Of a DNA stretch of 64,000 nucleotides, positions 6,630-16,284 are shown piece after piece. The stretch is from an uncultured Clostridia bacterium. Lineage in GTDB: Bacteria; Bacillota; Clostridia; UBA1381. Below the pieces are notes generated by a model that saw nothing but the letters and a program-made list of their open reading frames with translations, was not told the DNA's origin and searched no databases. Each line of letters opens with the position of its first letter. Within the stretch, counting starts at the first letter, position 1. The stretch is taken from assembly GCA_959602045.1 (NCBI GenBank), contig CAUGRT010000001.1:1-64000 (forward strand), given 5' to 3'. Made by a program: the position numbers and the translations under genes.

Positions 6630-8870
6630 ATGCAGAACGAAACAATATCCTGTTTGGTCGAGGAAATTATTTACACAAACGAAGATAACGGATATACCGT
6701 CATGCAGGCATCCTATGCGGATGGGCATGATTATTTCACTGCGGTCGGAACGCTGCCCTGTATCAACGAGGGGCAGTATCTGAATATCACCGGCTATTGG
6801 ACAACGCATTTTGATTACGGCGATCAGTTTCGGGTCGAGTATTACGAAGCGGTCATGCCCTCCGATACAGAAACCATTCTCCGCTATCTTTCCTCCGGTA
6901 TTGTCGAGGGAGTACGCCAGGCTACGGCGAAAAAACTAGTGGACGCTTTCGGAACGGAAACACTGAATATTATGCTGACGGCACCCGAAAAAATGGCGGA
7001 ATTAAAGGGAATCAGCATGGATAAGGCGATGAAAATTTCCGAATCCTATAAACAGCTGCAATCGGTTCAAAATCTCGTGATTTTCTTGCAGAAATATCAG
7101 ATTTCTCCGTCCATTGCCATGAAAGTGCACGATATTTTCGGCAGCCGGGCGGTAGAAATTATTGAGAAAAACCCGTACTCCATGTCCGATTTGGTTTCGG
7201 GAGTGTCTTTCAATACGGCTGATATGATCGCCTATAATATGGGAATCCCCAAAAACAGTCCGCTTCGGATTCGGTCGGGCATTAAGTATCTCATGCAGAC
7301 TGCCGCTTATCAGGACGGTCACACCTATCTTCCGCGGCAGCTGCTGATTGAGGATTCCGCTTATCGGCTGAACATCACCGAAGATGAAGCGGAACAGGCG
7401 CTTGACGCACTTGCGGAAGAACGAGAGCTGATTTTCGATGTGCTTCACCGCGAAAAAATCTACTTCTTAAAAGAGTTGTACGAGGCGGAAATGTATATTG
7501 CAAGCCGCTTGACGGTCATGGCGCAAACGCCCCAAAAGCATATGCTGACGGCTATTCAGACGGAAGAACGGATTGCCGCGCTTTCTCCGAATATTGAGCT
7601 TGCCGCAGAACAAAAAAATGCGGTCATTACCGCCACCTCAACCGGATGTATGGTCTTAACCGGAGGGCCGGGAACCGGTAAGACGACCACCGTTAATACG
7701 ATTATCCGCGTTTTGGAGGACATGCGTCTGTCGGTTGCACTTGCCGCGCCGACCGGTCGCGCCGCAAAGCGCCTTTCGCAAATTACAGGGTTAGAGGCAA
7801 AGACTATTCACCGTCTGCTCTGCACGGAATATAAAAACGGCGTGCATACGTTTACATACAACGAAACGAATCCGCTGAAATATGATGTATTGATTCTGGA
7901 TGAGGTCAGTATGGTGGATACGCCGCTGATGTGTTCCTTTTTAAAAGCGGTCAAAAGCGGAGCGCGCGTAATCTTATGCGGCGACAGTGATCAGCTGCCC
8001 TCCATCGGCCCCGGCAGCGTGTTAAAGGATATTATTGAAAGTGACTCCGTTCCGGTGATTAAACTGAACAAGATTTTCCGCCAGGCAGAGCAAAGTCTGA
8101 TTATCGTCAACGCGCACCGCATTAACCGCGGTGAAATGCCGGATCTGACGACCAAAACGAACGATTTCTTCTGTCTGCGCCGCAGCAACTCCGCATCCAT
8201 CAGCATGACGGTAAAGGATTTATTTCTGAACCGTCTGCCAAAAAGCTATGGTGTGAATCCCATTTCCGAGATTCAGATTTTGTCACCGACCAAAAAAGGC
8301 GATATTGGTACCGTCAACCTGAACCGTCTGCTCCAGGAGGCTTATAATCCCCCCTCCCCCGAAAAAAACGACCATATTTATGGGAATCTGACATTCCGCG
8401 AGGGCGACAAGGTTATGCAGACCAAGAATAATTATGACATGGTCTATAAACGTGAAAACGGCGATGAGGGAACGGGGATCTTTAACGGCGATATGGGCAT
8501 TGTCGAGCATATTGATAAAATGGGGAAATTCATGACCGTGCTGTTTGATGAAGAAAAGCGTGTAGATTATCCGTTTTCCGCTCTGGATGAGCTGGACTTG
8601 TCCTATGCGATCACAGTGCATAAAAGCCAGGGAAGTGAATTTCCGATTGTAATTATCGCGCTTGGAAGATTTATGCCGCGGCTGATGACAAGGAATCTGT
8701 TTTATACCGCAGTAACCCGTGCAAAGGATATGGTGATTCTCGTCGGATCGGATATTACGGCACAAAACATGGTACAGAATGCGTTTACCAAAAAGCGTTT
8801 TACGGCGTTGAGTCAAAGAATGGCGGATGTTAAAAAAGCAACAAGTAAAGAGCCGGCGAGCGAAGAATAG
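6630..8870 (+). CDS. recD2: ATP-dependent DNA helicase RecD2
   Basis: A 746-residue superfamily 1B helicase of the RecD2 (YrrC) type, which works without RecBC in replication-fork stability and repair. After a long N-terminal region (about 1-330) come Walker A GGPGTGKTT near residue 345, Walker B DEVSMVD near 423, VHKSQGSEF near 663 and FYTAVTRAK near 692, all conserved helicase motifs. ATG 6630 has only a distant AAAGGAG (6608-6614). The gene lies between tandem repeats and asnB. A hairpin at its stop codon ends transcription. Confidence 0.93.
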   Translation: MQNETISCLVEEIIYTNEDNGYTVMQASYADGHDYFTAVGTLPCINEGQYLNITGYWTTHFDYGDQFRVEYYEAVMPSDTETILRYLSSGIVEGVRQATAKKLVDAFGTETLNIMLTAPEKMAELKGISMDKAMKISESYKQLQSVQNLVIFLQKYQISPSIAMKVHDIFGSRAVEIIEKNPYSMSDLVSGVSFNTADMIAYNMGIPKNSPLRIRSGIKYLMQTAAYQDGHTYLPRQLLIEDSAYRLNITEDEAEQALDALAEERELIFDVLHREKIYFLKELYEAEMYIASRLTVMAQTPQKHMLTAIQTEERIAALSPNIELAAEQKNAVITATSTGCMVLTGGPGTGKTTTVNTIIRVLEDMRLSVALAAPTGRAAKRLSQITGLEAKTIHRLLCTEYKNGVHTFTYNETNPLKYDVLILDEVSMVDTPLMCSFLKAVKSGARVILCGDSDQLPSIGPGSVLKDIIESDSVPVIKLNKIFRQAEQSLIIVNAHRINRGEMPDLTTKTNDFFCLRRSNSASISMTVKDLFLNRLPKSYGVNPISEIQILSPTKKGDIGTVNLNRLLQEAYNPPSPEKNDHIYGNLTFREGDKVMQTKNNYDMVYKRENGDEGTGIFNGDMGIVEHIDKMGKFMTVLFDEEKRVDYPFSALDELDLSYAITVHKSQGSEFPIVIIALGRFMPRLMTRNLFYTAVTRAKDMVILVGSDITAQNMVQNAFTKKRFTALSQRMADVKKATSKEPASEE

Positions 8871-8885
8871 CGCGCCGGCTTTCTT
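8851..8885. terminator. Terminator between recD2 and asnB
   Basis: AGCCGGCG (8851-8858) pairs with CGCCGGCT (8873-8880), followed by TTCTTTC. It overlaps the recD2 stop codon and separates the convergent asnB gene. Confidence 0.75.
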
Positions 8886-8889
8886 TCCC

Positions 8890-10734
8890 CTACAGAATCT
8901 TGGGGCGATAGCGTTCCAGTAAATAATTCACCTGCAAAATATATCCGATAAACTGCGGCATTGCCATCAGCTGACCAAAAAACGGTTTCGAATAATCAAA
9001 GGTTCCGTGAAGTACCTGCTCCAGCTTTGCCTTATCGCACAATGCCAGAATTGGCGCATTTTCATCGGCAAGCACCTTTGCAAGCAGCGCCTTAACCGCC
9101 TCCTCATAATGCGGATTGTGTGTCTTGGGATATGGGCTTTTTTTCCGCAGCCGCACATCCTCCGGCAAAATCCCCTTTGCCGCCTCACGCAGAACATTTT
9201 TCGATACGTTATTTTTATTCTTCATTTCCCACGGAATATTCCAGACATACTCCACCAAACGATGATCGCAGAACGGAACACGCACCTCCAGACCGGACGC
9301 CATCGACATTCTATCCTTACGATCCAGCAGATTTGTCATAAACCAGTTGATATTCAGATAAAAAATCTCCCGGCGGCGTTTTTCCTCGGCACTGTCGCCG
9401 GAGAATGTCGGCACCTCGGCTAAGGACTCCTCATAACGTGCGTTGGAGTATTCGTCTAACCGCAGCGTTTCCTTTACCATCGGCTTTAAAATCTCATTTC
9501 TGACCGACAAATCATAGCACCACGGGAATCCATGCGTCCGAAACGCCTTTTCCTCGCGGAACCACGGATAACCGCCGAAAATCTCATCACTGCACTCTCC
9601 CGAAAGCGTAACCGTATGATTCTTCTTAACCTCGCGGCAAAAATACAACAGCGACGCGTCTACATCCGCCATCCCCGGCAAATCCTTTGCATACAAAGTT
9701 TCTTCCAACAGTCCCGTCAAAGCCGAATTGGGGCAGATTAAATAGCGGTGATCAAATCCAAATTCTTCAACCATCCGCGGCACCCATTTCGTATCCGAAT
9801 CCGGCTGAAAATGCGACGCTTTAAAATATTTGCTGTTGTCCTCATAGTCAAAGGAATAGGTCGAAAACGGTTTTTCCCCATATTCCATCGCGCCGATTGC
9901 CGCAATAATGCTCGAATCCAGTCCGCCGGAAAGAAACGCCGCAATCGGTACATCGGAAACAAGCTGTCGTTTTACGCTATCATAAACCAGTTCCCGAACC
10001 TTTTGAATCGTGGTTTCGTAATCATCCTCATGCTCATGACTATCCAACGCCCAGTATCGCTTTACTTTCGTTTCCTTACGATTAATCAGCATATACCGTC
10101 CGGGACGAAGTTCCAAAATACCGCGGTAGACACCGCATCCTTGGGTTCTTGCCGGACTCATGCCGAATAATTCGCAAAGCCCTGCCCGATCCAGCTGCGG
10201 CTCGATTCCCGGATAGGCAAAAAGCGTTTTGATTTCCGAACCGAAAACGATCGTATCATCCGTCAATGCATAGAACAGCGGTTTTACACCAAACCGATCC
10301 CGGCACAGGAACACGCGCTGACGCATCGAATCCCAGATCGCAAAGGCATAAATTCCGTTCAGCAGCTCCGCGCACTTTTCTCCGTAGTGGATATATGTAT
10401 ACAACAACACCTCGGTGTCTGATGTGGTGGAAAACTCATATCCCCAATGCTGTAATTTTTCGCGCAGCTCCGCCGTATTATATAGCTCACCGTTATAGGT
10501 AATGACAAACTCATGTCCGCAAACAGTTCGCTTCATCGGCTGTTTTCCGCGCTCCACATCAATAACCGCCAAACGCCGATGTCCAAACGCCGCATGCTCT
10601 CCGATCCAAAATCCTTCCGCGTCCGGACCGCGGCTTATTAGCGTATCATTCATCTTTTGCAGTATCGGCATATGCTCGGCTTCTTTGCCGATAAAATTAT
10701 CCTTATAATTAATATATCCGCATATTCCGCACAT
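8890..10734 (-). CDS. asnB: Asparagine synthase (glutamine-hydrolysing)
   Basis: A 614-residue class II amidotransferase that makes asparagine from aspartate, ATP and glutamine. The N-terminal nucleophile is Cys2 (MCGICGYIN), followed by the glutaminase domain to about residue 200. The PPi-synthetase motif FLSGGLDSS lies near residue 270. The length and two-domain layout match AsnB. The start follows GGAATGGAGGAG. It appears to be a single-gene unit. Confidence 0.93.
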   Translation of the reverse strand: MCGICGYINYKDNFIGKEAEHMPILQKMNDTLISRGPDAEGFWIGEHAAFGHRRLAVIDVERGKQPMKRTVCGHEFVITYNGELYNTAELREKLQHWGYEFSTTSDTEVLLYTYIHYGEKCAELLNGIYAFAIWDSMRQRVFLCRDRFGVKPLFYALTDDTIVFGSEIKTLFAYPGIEPQLDRAGLCELFGMSPARTQGCGVYRGILELRPGRYMLINRKETKVKRYWALDSHEHEDDYETTIQKVRELVYDSVKRQLVSDVPIAAFLSGGLDSSIIAAIGAMEYGEKPFSTYSFDYEDNSKYFKASHFQPDSDTKWVPRMVEEFGFDHRYLICPNSALTGLLEETLYAKDLPGMADVDASLLYFCREVKKNHTVTLSGECSDEIFGGYPWFREEKAFRTHGFPWCYDLSVRNEILKPMVKETLRLDEYSNARYEESLAEVPTFSGDSAEEKRRREIFYLNINWFMTNLLDRKDRMSMASGLEVRVPFCDHRLVEYVWNIPWEMKNKNNVSKNVLREAAKGILPEDVRLRKKSPYPKTHNPHYEEAVKALLAKVLADENAPILALCDKAKLEQVLHGTFDYSKPFFGQLMAMPQFIGYILQVNYLLERYRPKIL

Positions 10735-11078
10735 GATACTCCTCCATTCCGCCGCTTATGACGGCATTTCTAAGACGCCCCGTATGTCCATTCCACACAC
10801 CCGGTCATCTATATCTCTATATTATGAAAAAGCGGCTTGAAATGTGTAATAAAAAAAACACAAGGAGCATTACTGTCCCTTGTGTTTTTTATTTTTTCTG
10901 TTACCGTTCAAAAAGATGTATTTCTTCTTCAAGCAATTTAAAAACATTTGCAATCCTCCGAAAAATGACGGAATACACCTTTTTGGTAATATTTTTCTCT
11001 GTCTATAACTCTGTAATTCATTTTTAATACTCCCATCACAATTCGTTTGTATTTCCGAAAATTCCTCCGTTCATACAG
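10735..11078. other. Intergenic region between asnB and the M13 peptidase
   Basis: 344 bp without a gene. Apart from the terminator at 10851-10890 and the asnB ribosome binding site, nothing recognisable is present. Short frames in it lack ribosome binding sites. Confidence 0.6.
10851..10890. terminator. Two-way terminator hairpin
   Basis: CACAAGG (10859-10865) pairs with CCTTGTG (10878-10884), flanked by A and T tracts that extend the stem. It lies about 190 bp downstream of the M13 peptidase stop. The loop contains ACTGTCCCT, a word also present in the palindrome at 14613. Confidence 0.8.
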
Positions 11079-13421
11079 TTACCATATTTTTACCCGTTCG
11101 GCAGGCGCAACCCACATGCCGTCCTTTTCGGTTATCCCAAAAGTTGTGTAAAATTCATCGCAATTGACAACAACGCGGTTCACACGCAGCTTATCCTCCG
11201 AATGAACGTCTACACCGGCTGCATATTTTGCAAATTCGCGCGTTTTTGTGCTTGCCCACGCTTTTGCCATAGCGTGATAAAGCTTCGTATAATCGGGATT
11301 TTCAAGTCTTGATGCCACCTCGGTAATACACTGTACGGCGCCTTGATCCGACACATTTTCGCTTAAAGTCTGCCGTCCGTTCATCGGAATACCGGGAATA
11401 CCCTCTTGTCTGTCATAAAAATACACCATCTTCTCGCATCGCTTTTCAAATTCGTCATAATCTTCTTTTGTCCACCAATCGGCTGCATTTCCGTTCTCAT
11501 CGAACTTTGCACCATTGTTGTCAAAAGCATGTGTGATTTCGTGCGCAATAATATATCCGATGGCACCCAAATTTTCTTCATAAGACGCATTCACATCATA
11601 CATAGGCGGCTGAAGTATAGCAGCCGGGAAAGTGATGTCATTCACGGTCGCACTGTAACAAGCGTTGACTGTATAAGGATACATCCCCCATTTTGTTTTA
11701 TCCGGTGAGGTTCCCTGTAATTCGGACATATATTTCATATTCGCCTTTGCAATTTCAAGAATATTTTCAAAATAACTGCCGCCGTCCTCTTTTGATTTGA
11801 TTTCGGCATTGTCGAGCTGACTGTCGTGCTGATCGGGATAGCCGATTTTGATTCCCATTTTGTCAAGCTTATTGATTGCCTTTGCCTTGGTTTCTTCACT
11901 CATCCATTCCAGCTTATCAATTCGTTCCTTATAAACCGAAACAATATCATTCACCATTTTAAGGACGTTTTGCTTTGCTTCCTCCGTAAAATATTTTTCG
12001 GCATAAATCTCACCGATATAATCCGGCATAATATTTGCCACACTCAGAGTCGCAATTTCCTCGTCGGAATACGTGCCGGAAATACCGAGATACTCCTGGT
12101 TAAAAGTATCGAACGCATCGGTAAACGCAGTATTGAGGACACCTCCGTAATTGATGATTACACTTAATTTCGCCGCAATTTTAAGTGTTTCGAGGTTTTC
12201 GTCTGTGAAAATTCTCGCAAATTCTTTTGTTGTCCCCTCGTCCATAATAAGAATTTTGTCCTCTTTTTTCAGCCCCATACTCTCTAACACTTCGTTCAGA
12301 TCAATATCCGGGAACAGCGACTGTATTTCATCAAACGTGTAAATATTGTAAGTTTTATCTATGTTGTTACTTTCTTCCGGATTCAATTTTTTCTCCGCAA
12401 GTGTTTTTTCAAAATTATAAAAATCTTCAAGCTGCTTGTCGGTGATATTCTCACCGGCAATTTCGGAAACGGTTTTCAAATATTTTAAATAGCTTGCCTT
12501 TTGCGCCTCCGTACCGCTCAAATAGAAATCCTTTGTCATACAAGGCTCCATTGTGCCGAAATACATAATGTATTTTGTACTATCCTTAAAGTCCGTTATA
12601 ATGGAAAATGCCGTAAACGGAGCTATATATAGGTTTTTCATAAGGTCTGTCTGTACTTCGGCAAGTTCCTTTATATTTTTTGCTTTGCCAATTTCATCAA
12701 GATACGATTTTATCGGAGTGATGCCGATTTTATTCCGACCTTCCGTATCTAAAATATTATTGTAAAAGTCAGCTATTTTCTGCTCCTTACTGCCTTTTGC
12801 ACCGCCTTTTTCTATCGCCTCTTTTATAATGCTGTTCACTTTTTCCGTACTGTCGTCCTGCAAATCATAAAGTGTTCCCGACACTACTCTTCCCGGCTTT
12901 AGTTCCAGTTTGTTCAATGTGTCTTTATTAACCGCCGCATAAAAATCATCTTTTTCGTTTGAACCGAACAGCGCATAAACACGCTTTATGAAAATCTCCA
13001 TTTGCTCTTTTGTCACATCGTCATACGGCGAAAAAACTCCGTCCGCCGTTCCTGCCGCAATGCCTGCATCCAATACCGGCGTAAGCTCCGGCTTTGCCCA
13101 GTCGGGAATATCCGTAAAATCACCGCTTCTAAGCGCCACTCTTGCGTTATGTCCCGTAAGCGCAGGAAATGTTCCGAAAGCTCTGGACAGCATGACCAGC
13201 GCCTCCGCACGATTAATGTTCCAGTCCTCATGAAGCTCCCCGTCACCGCCGTAGCCTTTTATTATGTCACTGCGCTTTACATCTTTATTATAATCGTCCG
13301 CAGCCGACAGCAGCATATCCGCTACCTCACCGCGTGTTGCATACATGTCGGATGCAAACGCTGTGTTTGTAAGTAACATGGCGGCAGTAATTCCTGCCGC
13401 TATAATTCTTTGTGTTTTCAT
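11079..13421 (-). CDS. Secreted SLH-domain M13 family metallopeptidase
   Basis: A 780-residue extracellular zinc peptidase. A signal peptide (MKTQRIIAAGITAAMLLTNTAFA) is followed by two S-layer-homology-like repeats (about residues 28-155) that would anchor it to the cell wall. Then comes an M13 (neprilysin/PepO) domain. The zinc motif HEITHAFD lies near residue 630 and the downstream NGRQTLSENVSDQGA supplies the third zinc ligand. M13 enzymes cleave peptides of limited size outside the cell. The gene is monocistronic, with a consensus promoter and an operator-like palindrome. Confidence 0.92.
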   Translation of the reverse strand: MKTQRIIAAGITAAMLLTNTAFASDMYATRGEVADMLLSAADDYNKDVKRSDIIKGYGGDGELHEDWNINRAEALVMLSRAFGTFPALTGHNARVALRSGDFTDIPDWAKPELTPVLDAGIAAGTADGVFSPYDDVTKEQMEIFIKRVYALFGSNEKDDFYAAVNKDTLNKLELKPGRVVSGTLYDLQDDSTEKVNSIIKEAIEKGGAKGSKEQKIADFYNNILDTEGRNKIGITPIKSYLDEIGKAKNIKELAEVQTDLMKNLYIAPFTAFSIITDFKDSTKYIMYFGTMEPCMTKDFYLSGTEAQKASYLKYLKTVSEIAGENITDKQLEDFYNFEKTLAEKKLNPEESNNIDKTYNIYTFDEIQSLFPDIDLNEVLESMGLKKEDKILIMDEGTTKEFARIFTDENLETLKIAAKLSVIINYGGVLNTAFTDAFDTFNQEYLGISGTYSDEEIATLSVANIMPDYIGEIYAEKYFTEEAKQNVLKMVNDIVSVYKERIDKLEWMSEETKAKAINKLDKMGIKIGYPDQHDSQLDNAEIKSKEDGGSYFENILEIAKANMKYMSELQGTSPDKTKWGMYPYTVNACYSATVNDITFPAAILQPPMYDVNASYEENLGAIGYIIAHEITHAFDNNGAKFDENGNAADWWTKEDYDEFEKRCEKMVYFYDRQEGIPGIPMNGRQTLSENVSDQGAVQCITEVASRLENPDYTKLYHAMAKAWASTKTREFAKYAAGVDVHSEDKLRVNRVVVNCDEFYTTFGITEKDGMWVAPAERVKIW

Positions 13422-13547
13422 AATATCTTCTCACTTTCTTTAATTTTTTCATTCCTCGTAATACAGGTTCCATGCAAACTGTCATATGACAAACTGTATC
13501 GAATTTGGAAATTCGTATTTTCTTGTATTCGCGCCGCAAACGCCGCT

Positions 13548-13565
13548 AACTAATATTCGTTAGTT
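13548..13565. promoter_or_regulatory. Operator-like palindrome at the M13 peptidase promoter
   Basis: AACTAA, 6 nt, TTAGTT: an 18 bp inverted repeat just downstream of the -10 box, covering the likely start of transcription. The size and position suit a TetR- or MarR-type repressor; the regulator is not in this window. Confidence 0.6.
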
Positions 13566-13567
13566 GT

Positions 13568-13596
13568 ATTATAATACAAGAACACGCAAAAGTCAA
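13568..13596 (-). promoter_or_regulatory. M13 peptidase promoter
   Basis: On the minus strand TTGACT (13596-13591), 17 nt, TATAAT (13573-13568), about 150 bp upstream of the start codon, leaving a leader of roughly 140 nt. Confidence 0.85.
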
Positions 13597-13659
13597 TACA
13601 TTCTCAAAAAATCCCGAAAATTTTAGCTAATGTTGCTAATGACGTGTCTGCGGCATATT

Positions 13660-14535
13660 TTATATACTTTCCGTTTCTTCGCAAATTTTTCTGAGAAAGC
13701 TCTTTCCCTCCTGCATTTTTTTATTATACGCGTCCGAAATTTTCTTAAGCTCCTCCGCATACTTTTCGTCAACACCGTCCAATCCCGATTCCTTATAAAA
13801 ATCAAGTATACAATCCCGACTGTCAACCGGGAATTTCTCATGCGGCGCTGTCGAATCAAATATACACAATGACAGCTCACGGATAACTACCATATCAAGA
13901 CTGCTCGGATCAAAACTGCAATAATAGGTTTCCGTATCAAATCCCCGCTTTATGGCGTCATCGCGAAATTTTCTCAAAAATGTTGATTTCCCCGTACCCG
14001 GACGTCCTTTTATAAAGCATCTTGTTTGTAAGTCCTCCGTCAGTTCATCAATAAAATTCACAGGAGATTCAGGCGTGGACGAACCGAAAAATCTGTTAAG
14101 ATTCATTCCGCTGCCGCTGCCGTGCTTGCCATGCAGATACTCGTATAGAATTGCATCACAATACTTATTGAGTTTTTCCGTATCCATATTGGCTACATAA
14201 ATTTTTTCCCACTCATCATGGATCTGCTTCGCCTCACCGTATGCTTTATACAATCCGTGGTGATTTTCGTTAAATGCAACGGGATTTCTTATTGCCGCAC
14301 CGAATACTCCGGCATTTTGACTGCTTATCATACAACCCACTGCCAGCTTTGTGTTCATCGGATTCAAGATTAATTCATCTGCACCGTATTTTTCAGCAAG
14401 TGCAAAAATTTCTTTGGATTCATCTCGCATCGTTTCCCTTGTAACCGTATAAACACTGTTGAGCTTTTTTACCGTTTCATCATAAAAGCTTATATACCCT
14501 GCCGATGTATTGGCTGATAAAAAATATTTTTTCAT
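13660..14535 (-). CDS. P-loop NTPase of unknown function
   Basis: A protein of about 291 residues with a clear Walker A motif, GRPGTGKST, near residue 177, preceded by an N-terminal region of about 170 residues with no motif I recognise. The C-terminal part is rich in charged helices. It resembles the uncharacterised PRK06851-type ATPases of Firmicutes, but I am not certain of this. ATG 14535 is chosen; a TTG 9 nt upstream lies closer to AAAGGGG and is an alternative. It stands alone between a palindrome and the M13 promoter region. No partner gene suggests a role. Confidence 0.65.
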   Translation of the reverse strand: MKKYFLSANTSAGYISFYDETVKKLNSVYTVTRETMRDESKEIFALAEKYGADELILNPMNTKLAVGCMISSQNAGVFGAAIRNPVAFNENHHGLYKAYGEAKQIHDEWEKIYVANMDTEKLNKYCDAILYEYLHGKHGSGSGMNLNRFFGSSTPESPVNFIDELTEDLQTRCFIKGRPGTGKSTFLRKFRDDAIKRGFDTETYYCSFDPSSLDMVVIRELSLCIFDSTAPHEKFPVDSRDCILDFYKESGLDGVDEKYAEELKKISDAYNKKMQEGKSFLRKICEETESI

Positions 14536-14612
14536 ATAGAACAATATCCCCTTTCATCACAAACTGCTTATGCGTCTGAGTTATACTATTATATATGCAA
14601 CAACTACATCTT

Positions 14613-14660
14613 TTTATGCAAAGAGGGACAGTAAAATTTTACTGTCCCTCTTTGCATAAA
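14613..14660. terminator. Perfect 48 bp palindrome, probable terminator
   Basis: Both 24 nt halves (14613-14636 and 14637-14660) are exactly complementary with no spacer. The centre reads ACAGTAAAATTTTACTGT, with AAAGAGGG/CCCTCTTT outside it. It lies 13 bp after the xylanase stop codon and probably ends that transcript. GGGACAGT/ACTGTCCC words of this kind also occur at REP-type mobile hairpins. Confidence 0.8.
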
Positions 14661-14672
14661 TTCAGTGTTTTT

Positions 14673-15995
14673 TTACAATTGTATCTCAATTTCATTTTCT
14701 ACATTACTCTTGAGTGATACATCAAATTTTTTATCGCCTATCGTTAATTCATAATCACCGTAAAAGCCCTTGAATTTTGCAACCCCTACATTGTCTGTTT
14801 CAGTTTCTGTATTTGTAATCCAACGTTCATTAAACAGATGATGAATCATTTCATATGCCGGCTTTTTGCTCATATCAAAACGCAGAAGTCCGCCTCTATA
14901 AATATTTTCTCCGGCGGTCATATCTCCCTGTGGCGCAAATGCCGCATAGCCGTCGGTTAAATTCCAATAAATAATCGCTTCAACCGCTTTATGACTAAAC
15001 CAAATGCTGTAAAGTCTTTCAATCAGCTCCGCTTGAATGGCTTCATCTTCGGCCGAATCCGAGTATGCCGGAATGGTTATTTCCGTAATCTGCAAAGGCT
15101 TGCCAAGCTTTTCATACGTATCCATAACCTCAAAAATCACTTTCGGATCATACATATCCGTAACATTGTTTTTTTCCTCTTCCTGCGGGACAAAGACATG
15201 ATACTGCATACCCACCGTATCAATGCGCAGTCCCTTTTCCAGACCATTCTTTATCATCTGATAATATCCGCTTCTTGTATATGCGAAATGCTGCCATTTC
15301 CAAACCTGTGAGGCTTCATTGATAATTAATTCATTGCAGGGAAAATATTTTTCGGCAAGCTTAAAGTTCCAGTCCAACACCTCATCCGACCTAAAAAACG
15401 GATTTTTATTCCACGGATCATTGGTGCAGAAAAGCTCATTGATAACCTCCCAGCCTTTAATACGCCCTGCATAACGCTCCGCAAGCTTCTTGTACCGGAT
15501 TTCAAGCTTCTGCTTCATATCATTAATATCCGTTCCATCAACCCAATCAGGCTGAAAGTTGAAGTATGTAAGACAATGCTCTTTCGGCGTGATTCCGTAT
15601 TTTTCACAGTATTCCAGACACAAATCCGGTGCCGGTCGTCTATATATCTTCGGGCTGTCCTTTTTAAATCTCGGTTTTCCTTGAATCGGCTCCAGATCGC
15701 TCCAATAAAACGGTAAGGTAGCTTCATTAAATGCATCCTTGAACAATTCTTTATATGTGTTATTTTTTTCTTCTGTTTCCAGCTCATCAAGCATAAAAAT
15801 ATTTGCACCATGTAAAAACTCATGCTTTTTTTGCTCTATTTTAATCTTTTGTCCGGTAATCGGGTTTCCGCTTTTATCTTTTATCGTTATTTTGGCAAAC
15901 CCCTTACGATTTTGTTCAATTCCATTTTCTACTCGTTCTTTTGTTTCATCTTCATATTTAATAAAGCTTTTAAAAATATCATCTCTTCTGCTCAT
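14673..15995 (-). CDS. GH10 family endo-1,4-beta-xylanase-like protein
   Basis: A 440-residue glycoside hydrolase family 10 enzyme. The two catalytic glutamates can be placed at E187 (GWEVINELF, acid/base) and E305 (LQITEITIP, nucleophile). A short beta-rich N-terminal region (about residues 33-65) precedes the barrel. There is no signal peptide or binding module, so it probably acts in the cytoplasm on imported xylo-oligosaccharides or related glycosides. No xylose or xyloside transport genes are next to it, so the true substrate is uncertain. Confidence 0.88.
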   Translation of the reverse strand: MSRRDDIFKSFIKYEDETKERVENGIEQNRKGFAKITIKDKSGNPITGQKIKIEQKKHEFLHGANIFMLDELETEEKNNTYKELFKDAFNEATLPFYWSDLEPIQGKPRFKKDSPKIYRRPAPDLCLEYCEKYGITPKEHCLTYFNFQPDWVDGTDINDMKQKLEIRYKKLAERYAGRIKGWEVINELFCTNDPWNKNPFFRSDEVLDWNFKLAEKYFPCNELIINEASQVWKWQHFAYTRSGYYQMIKNGLEKGLRIDTVGMQYHVFVPQEEEKNNVTDMYDPKVIFEVMDTYEKLGKPLQITEITIPAYSDSAEDEAIQAELIERLYSIWFSHKAVEAIIYWNLTDGYAAFAPQGDMTAGENIYRGGLLRFDMSKKPAYEMIHHLFNERWITNTETETDNVGVAKFKGFYGDYELTIGDKKFDVSLKSNVENEIEIQL

Positions 15996-16225
15996 TGTTA
16001 TTCCCTCTATTCATACGTTCTCAAATTATTAAATTTGCATTAATCGGTATACCATCTTTTATTCTATAATATATCATATGATGCAAAAAAGCGTCCACTA
16101 TTTTATCAAATATATCCACTATTTTATTATTTACAGATTTTACAATAAATTTTTACTTGAATTTTTTCCGAAAACGTCTATCTAACTGTCCATATGAGAA
16201 ATACGGTTTCATTTTATTTTACATA

Positions 16226-16253
16226 TTGAATTTTCAAATTTATATGATATAAT
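16226..16253 (+). promoter_or_regulatory. Promoter of the PHP gene at 16285
   Basis: TTGAAT (16226-16231), 16 nt, TATAAT (16248-16253), 31 bp upstream of the start codon. The rest of the gap back to 15996 is AT-rich, and I see no other signal in it. Confidence 0.75.
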
Positions 16254-16284
16254 GAATATAAGATTACACGAAAGGAATCCGATT

